This document shows positions 39,405-39,947 of a DNA stretch of 39,947 nt, piece after piece (within the stretch, counting starts at the first letter, position 1; each line of letters starts with the position of its first letter). The notes beneath the pieces are model-generated. The model saw only the letters and a program-made list of their open reading frames with translations. It ran no database searches and was not told the DNA's origin. A program made the translations under genes and the position numbers. The stretch comes from Patescibacteria group bacterium (lineage in GTDB: Bacteria; Patescibacteriota; Minisyncoccia; Phycocordibacterales; SBAW01). The stretch covers positions 1-39,947 of the forward strand of contig JAGWIT010000004.1 of NCBI GenBank assembly GCA_028866155.1, read 5' to 3'.

Positions 39405-39947
39405 ATGATTATCTTTTATATAATCGTCGCCATTATTGTTGTGCTCGTGCTGTGGGTTGTTTTTGCCTACAACCACCTTGTGCGGATGGTTCAGCGCGCC
39501 AAGGAGGCCTGGGCTGACATCGATGTACAGCTCAAGCGCCGCTATGACCTCATCCCCAATTTGGTCGAGACGGTCAAGGGCTATGCCGCGCACGAGCGCG
39601 GTGTGTTTGAGAGCGTCACTGCCGCGCGCACGGCGGCGATGGGCGCGACCAGTCTTGCGGCAAAAGATGCCGCCGAAAACCAACTGAGCGGCGCGCTCAA
39701 ATCGCTCTTTGCCGTCGCCGAGGCGTACCCTGACCTCAAAGCAAACCAGAACTTTTTGGAGCTCCAGCGGCAGGTGGCCGACACCGAGGACAAGCTCCAG
39801 GCGGCGCGCCGCTTCTACAACGGCAATGTGCGCGACCTCACCACCGCAATGCAAGTCTTCCCGGGCTCGCTCATCGCCTCGACGTTCCACTTCTCGCCCA
39901 TGGAGTACTTCCAGCTTGGGCCCGAAGACGCGGCGGCAAAAGAGCCG
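39405..39947 (+). CDS. lemA: LemA family protein, 3' partial
   Basis: At least 181 residues, cut by the window end. An N-terminal helix (2-22) is followed by the LemA core: YNHLVRMVQRAKEAWADIDVQLKRRYDLIPNLVETVKGYAAHE, LKANQNFLELQRQVADTEDKLQAARRFYNGNVRDLTTAMQVFPGSLIA. LemA proteins form helical extracytoplasmic domains; function is poorly defined. In many bacteria they are followed by a TPM-domain or HtpX-type gene, which cannot be checked here. Confidence 0.93.
   Translation, partial: MIIFYIIVAIIVVLVLWVVFAYNHLVRMVQRAKEAWADIDVQLKRRYDLIPNLVETVKGYAAHERGVFESVTAARTAAMGATSLAAKDAAENQLSGALKSLFAVAEAYPDLKANQNFLELQRQVADTEDKLQAARRFYNGNVRDLTTAMQVFPGSLIASTFHFSPMEYFQLGPEDAAAKEP

Noticed and set aside
1..39947. 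CRISPR arrays, tRNA, rRNA or riboswitches
   Set aside because: No regularly spaced repeats, no T-arm/anticodon-like patterns outside genes, and gaps are short; the leader at 31430-31533 matches no known riboswitch I can recognise.

Overview
The window most likely comes from a Patescibacteria/CPR genome, probably Parcubacteria-like. This is inferred from the content: a Gly-Arg/Lys-decorated RNase J, a DUF5652-like membrane protein, many short N-terminally anchored secreted proteins, a sortase with an LPNTG substrate, no biosynthetic pathways, and GC-rich coding DNA with AT-rich gaps. No rRNA, tRNA or CRISPR array was found. No stretch over about 300 bases lacks a gene.

Layout. 1-5.0 kb: the 3' part of a GH18 glycosidase, a DEAD-box RNA helicase, a small zinc-ribbon protein, an HxlR regulator divergent from a LUD-domain protein, a small conserved protein, a cupredoxin and a DoxX-like protein. 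5.0-9.7 kb (minus): an RND efflux pump and its adaptor. 9.7-15 kb: an MliC-domain protein, a REP-associated (RAYT) transposase with its hairpins, a Mu Gam-like DNA-end protein divergent from a Pif1-like helicase, LexA, and a SET-domain methyltransferase. 15-20.5 kb: envelope proteins, a cyclophilin, a frameshifted YgjP metallopeptidase, and a large secreted hydrolase with a lamin-tail domain. 20.5-25 kb: SanA/YdcF-like protein, a BTLCP transglutaminase-like protease that looks foreign, MsrB followed by a 24-codon CcdA stump, two secreted proteins, DoxX and a ZIP transporter. 25-29 kb (minus): marR, two HlyD-type adaptors and an EmrB-type MFS pump. 29-32.7 kb: nucleotidyltransferase, LPNTG surface protein with its sortase, an RRM protein and a MutY-like glycosylase without cluster cysteines. 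32.6-37.2 kb (minus): secG, a peptide-binding protein, rnj and two small genes. 37.3 kb to the end: groES, groEL and a lemA gene cut by the window edge.

Two modes of initiation are visible. Many genes have a -10 hexamer exactly six bases before the ATG and no Shine-Dalgarno (SD) sequence, which predicts leaderless mRNAs. A minority (gam, BTLCP, sortase, and the small genes at 32872 and 37201) have strong SD sequences and real leaders. Several regulators sit beside clear operators: a 17-base inverted repeat for HxlR, a 21-base inverted repeat for MarR, and TGGTGTA repeats shared by the gam/helicase and lexA promoters.

Most interesting points: the RAYT element with hairpins at both ends and inside its own coding sequence, flanked by an exact 24-base duplication; the possible LexA-controlled gam/helicase locus; the sortase-substrate pair; the deleted ccdA next to msrB; and the leaderless promoter architecture.
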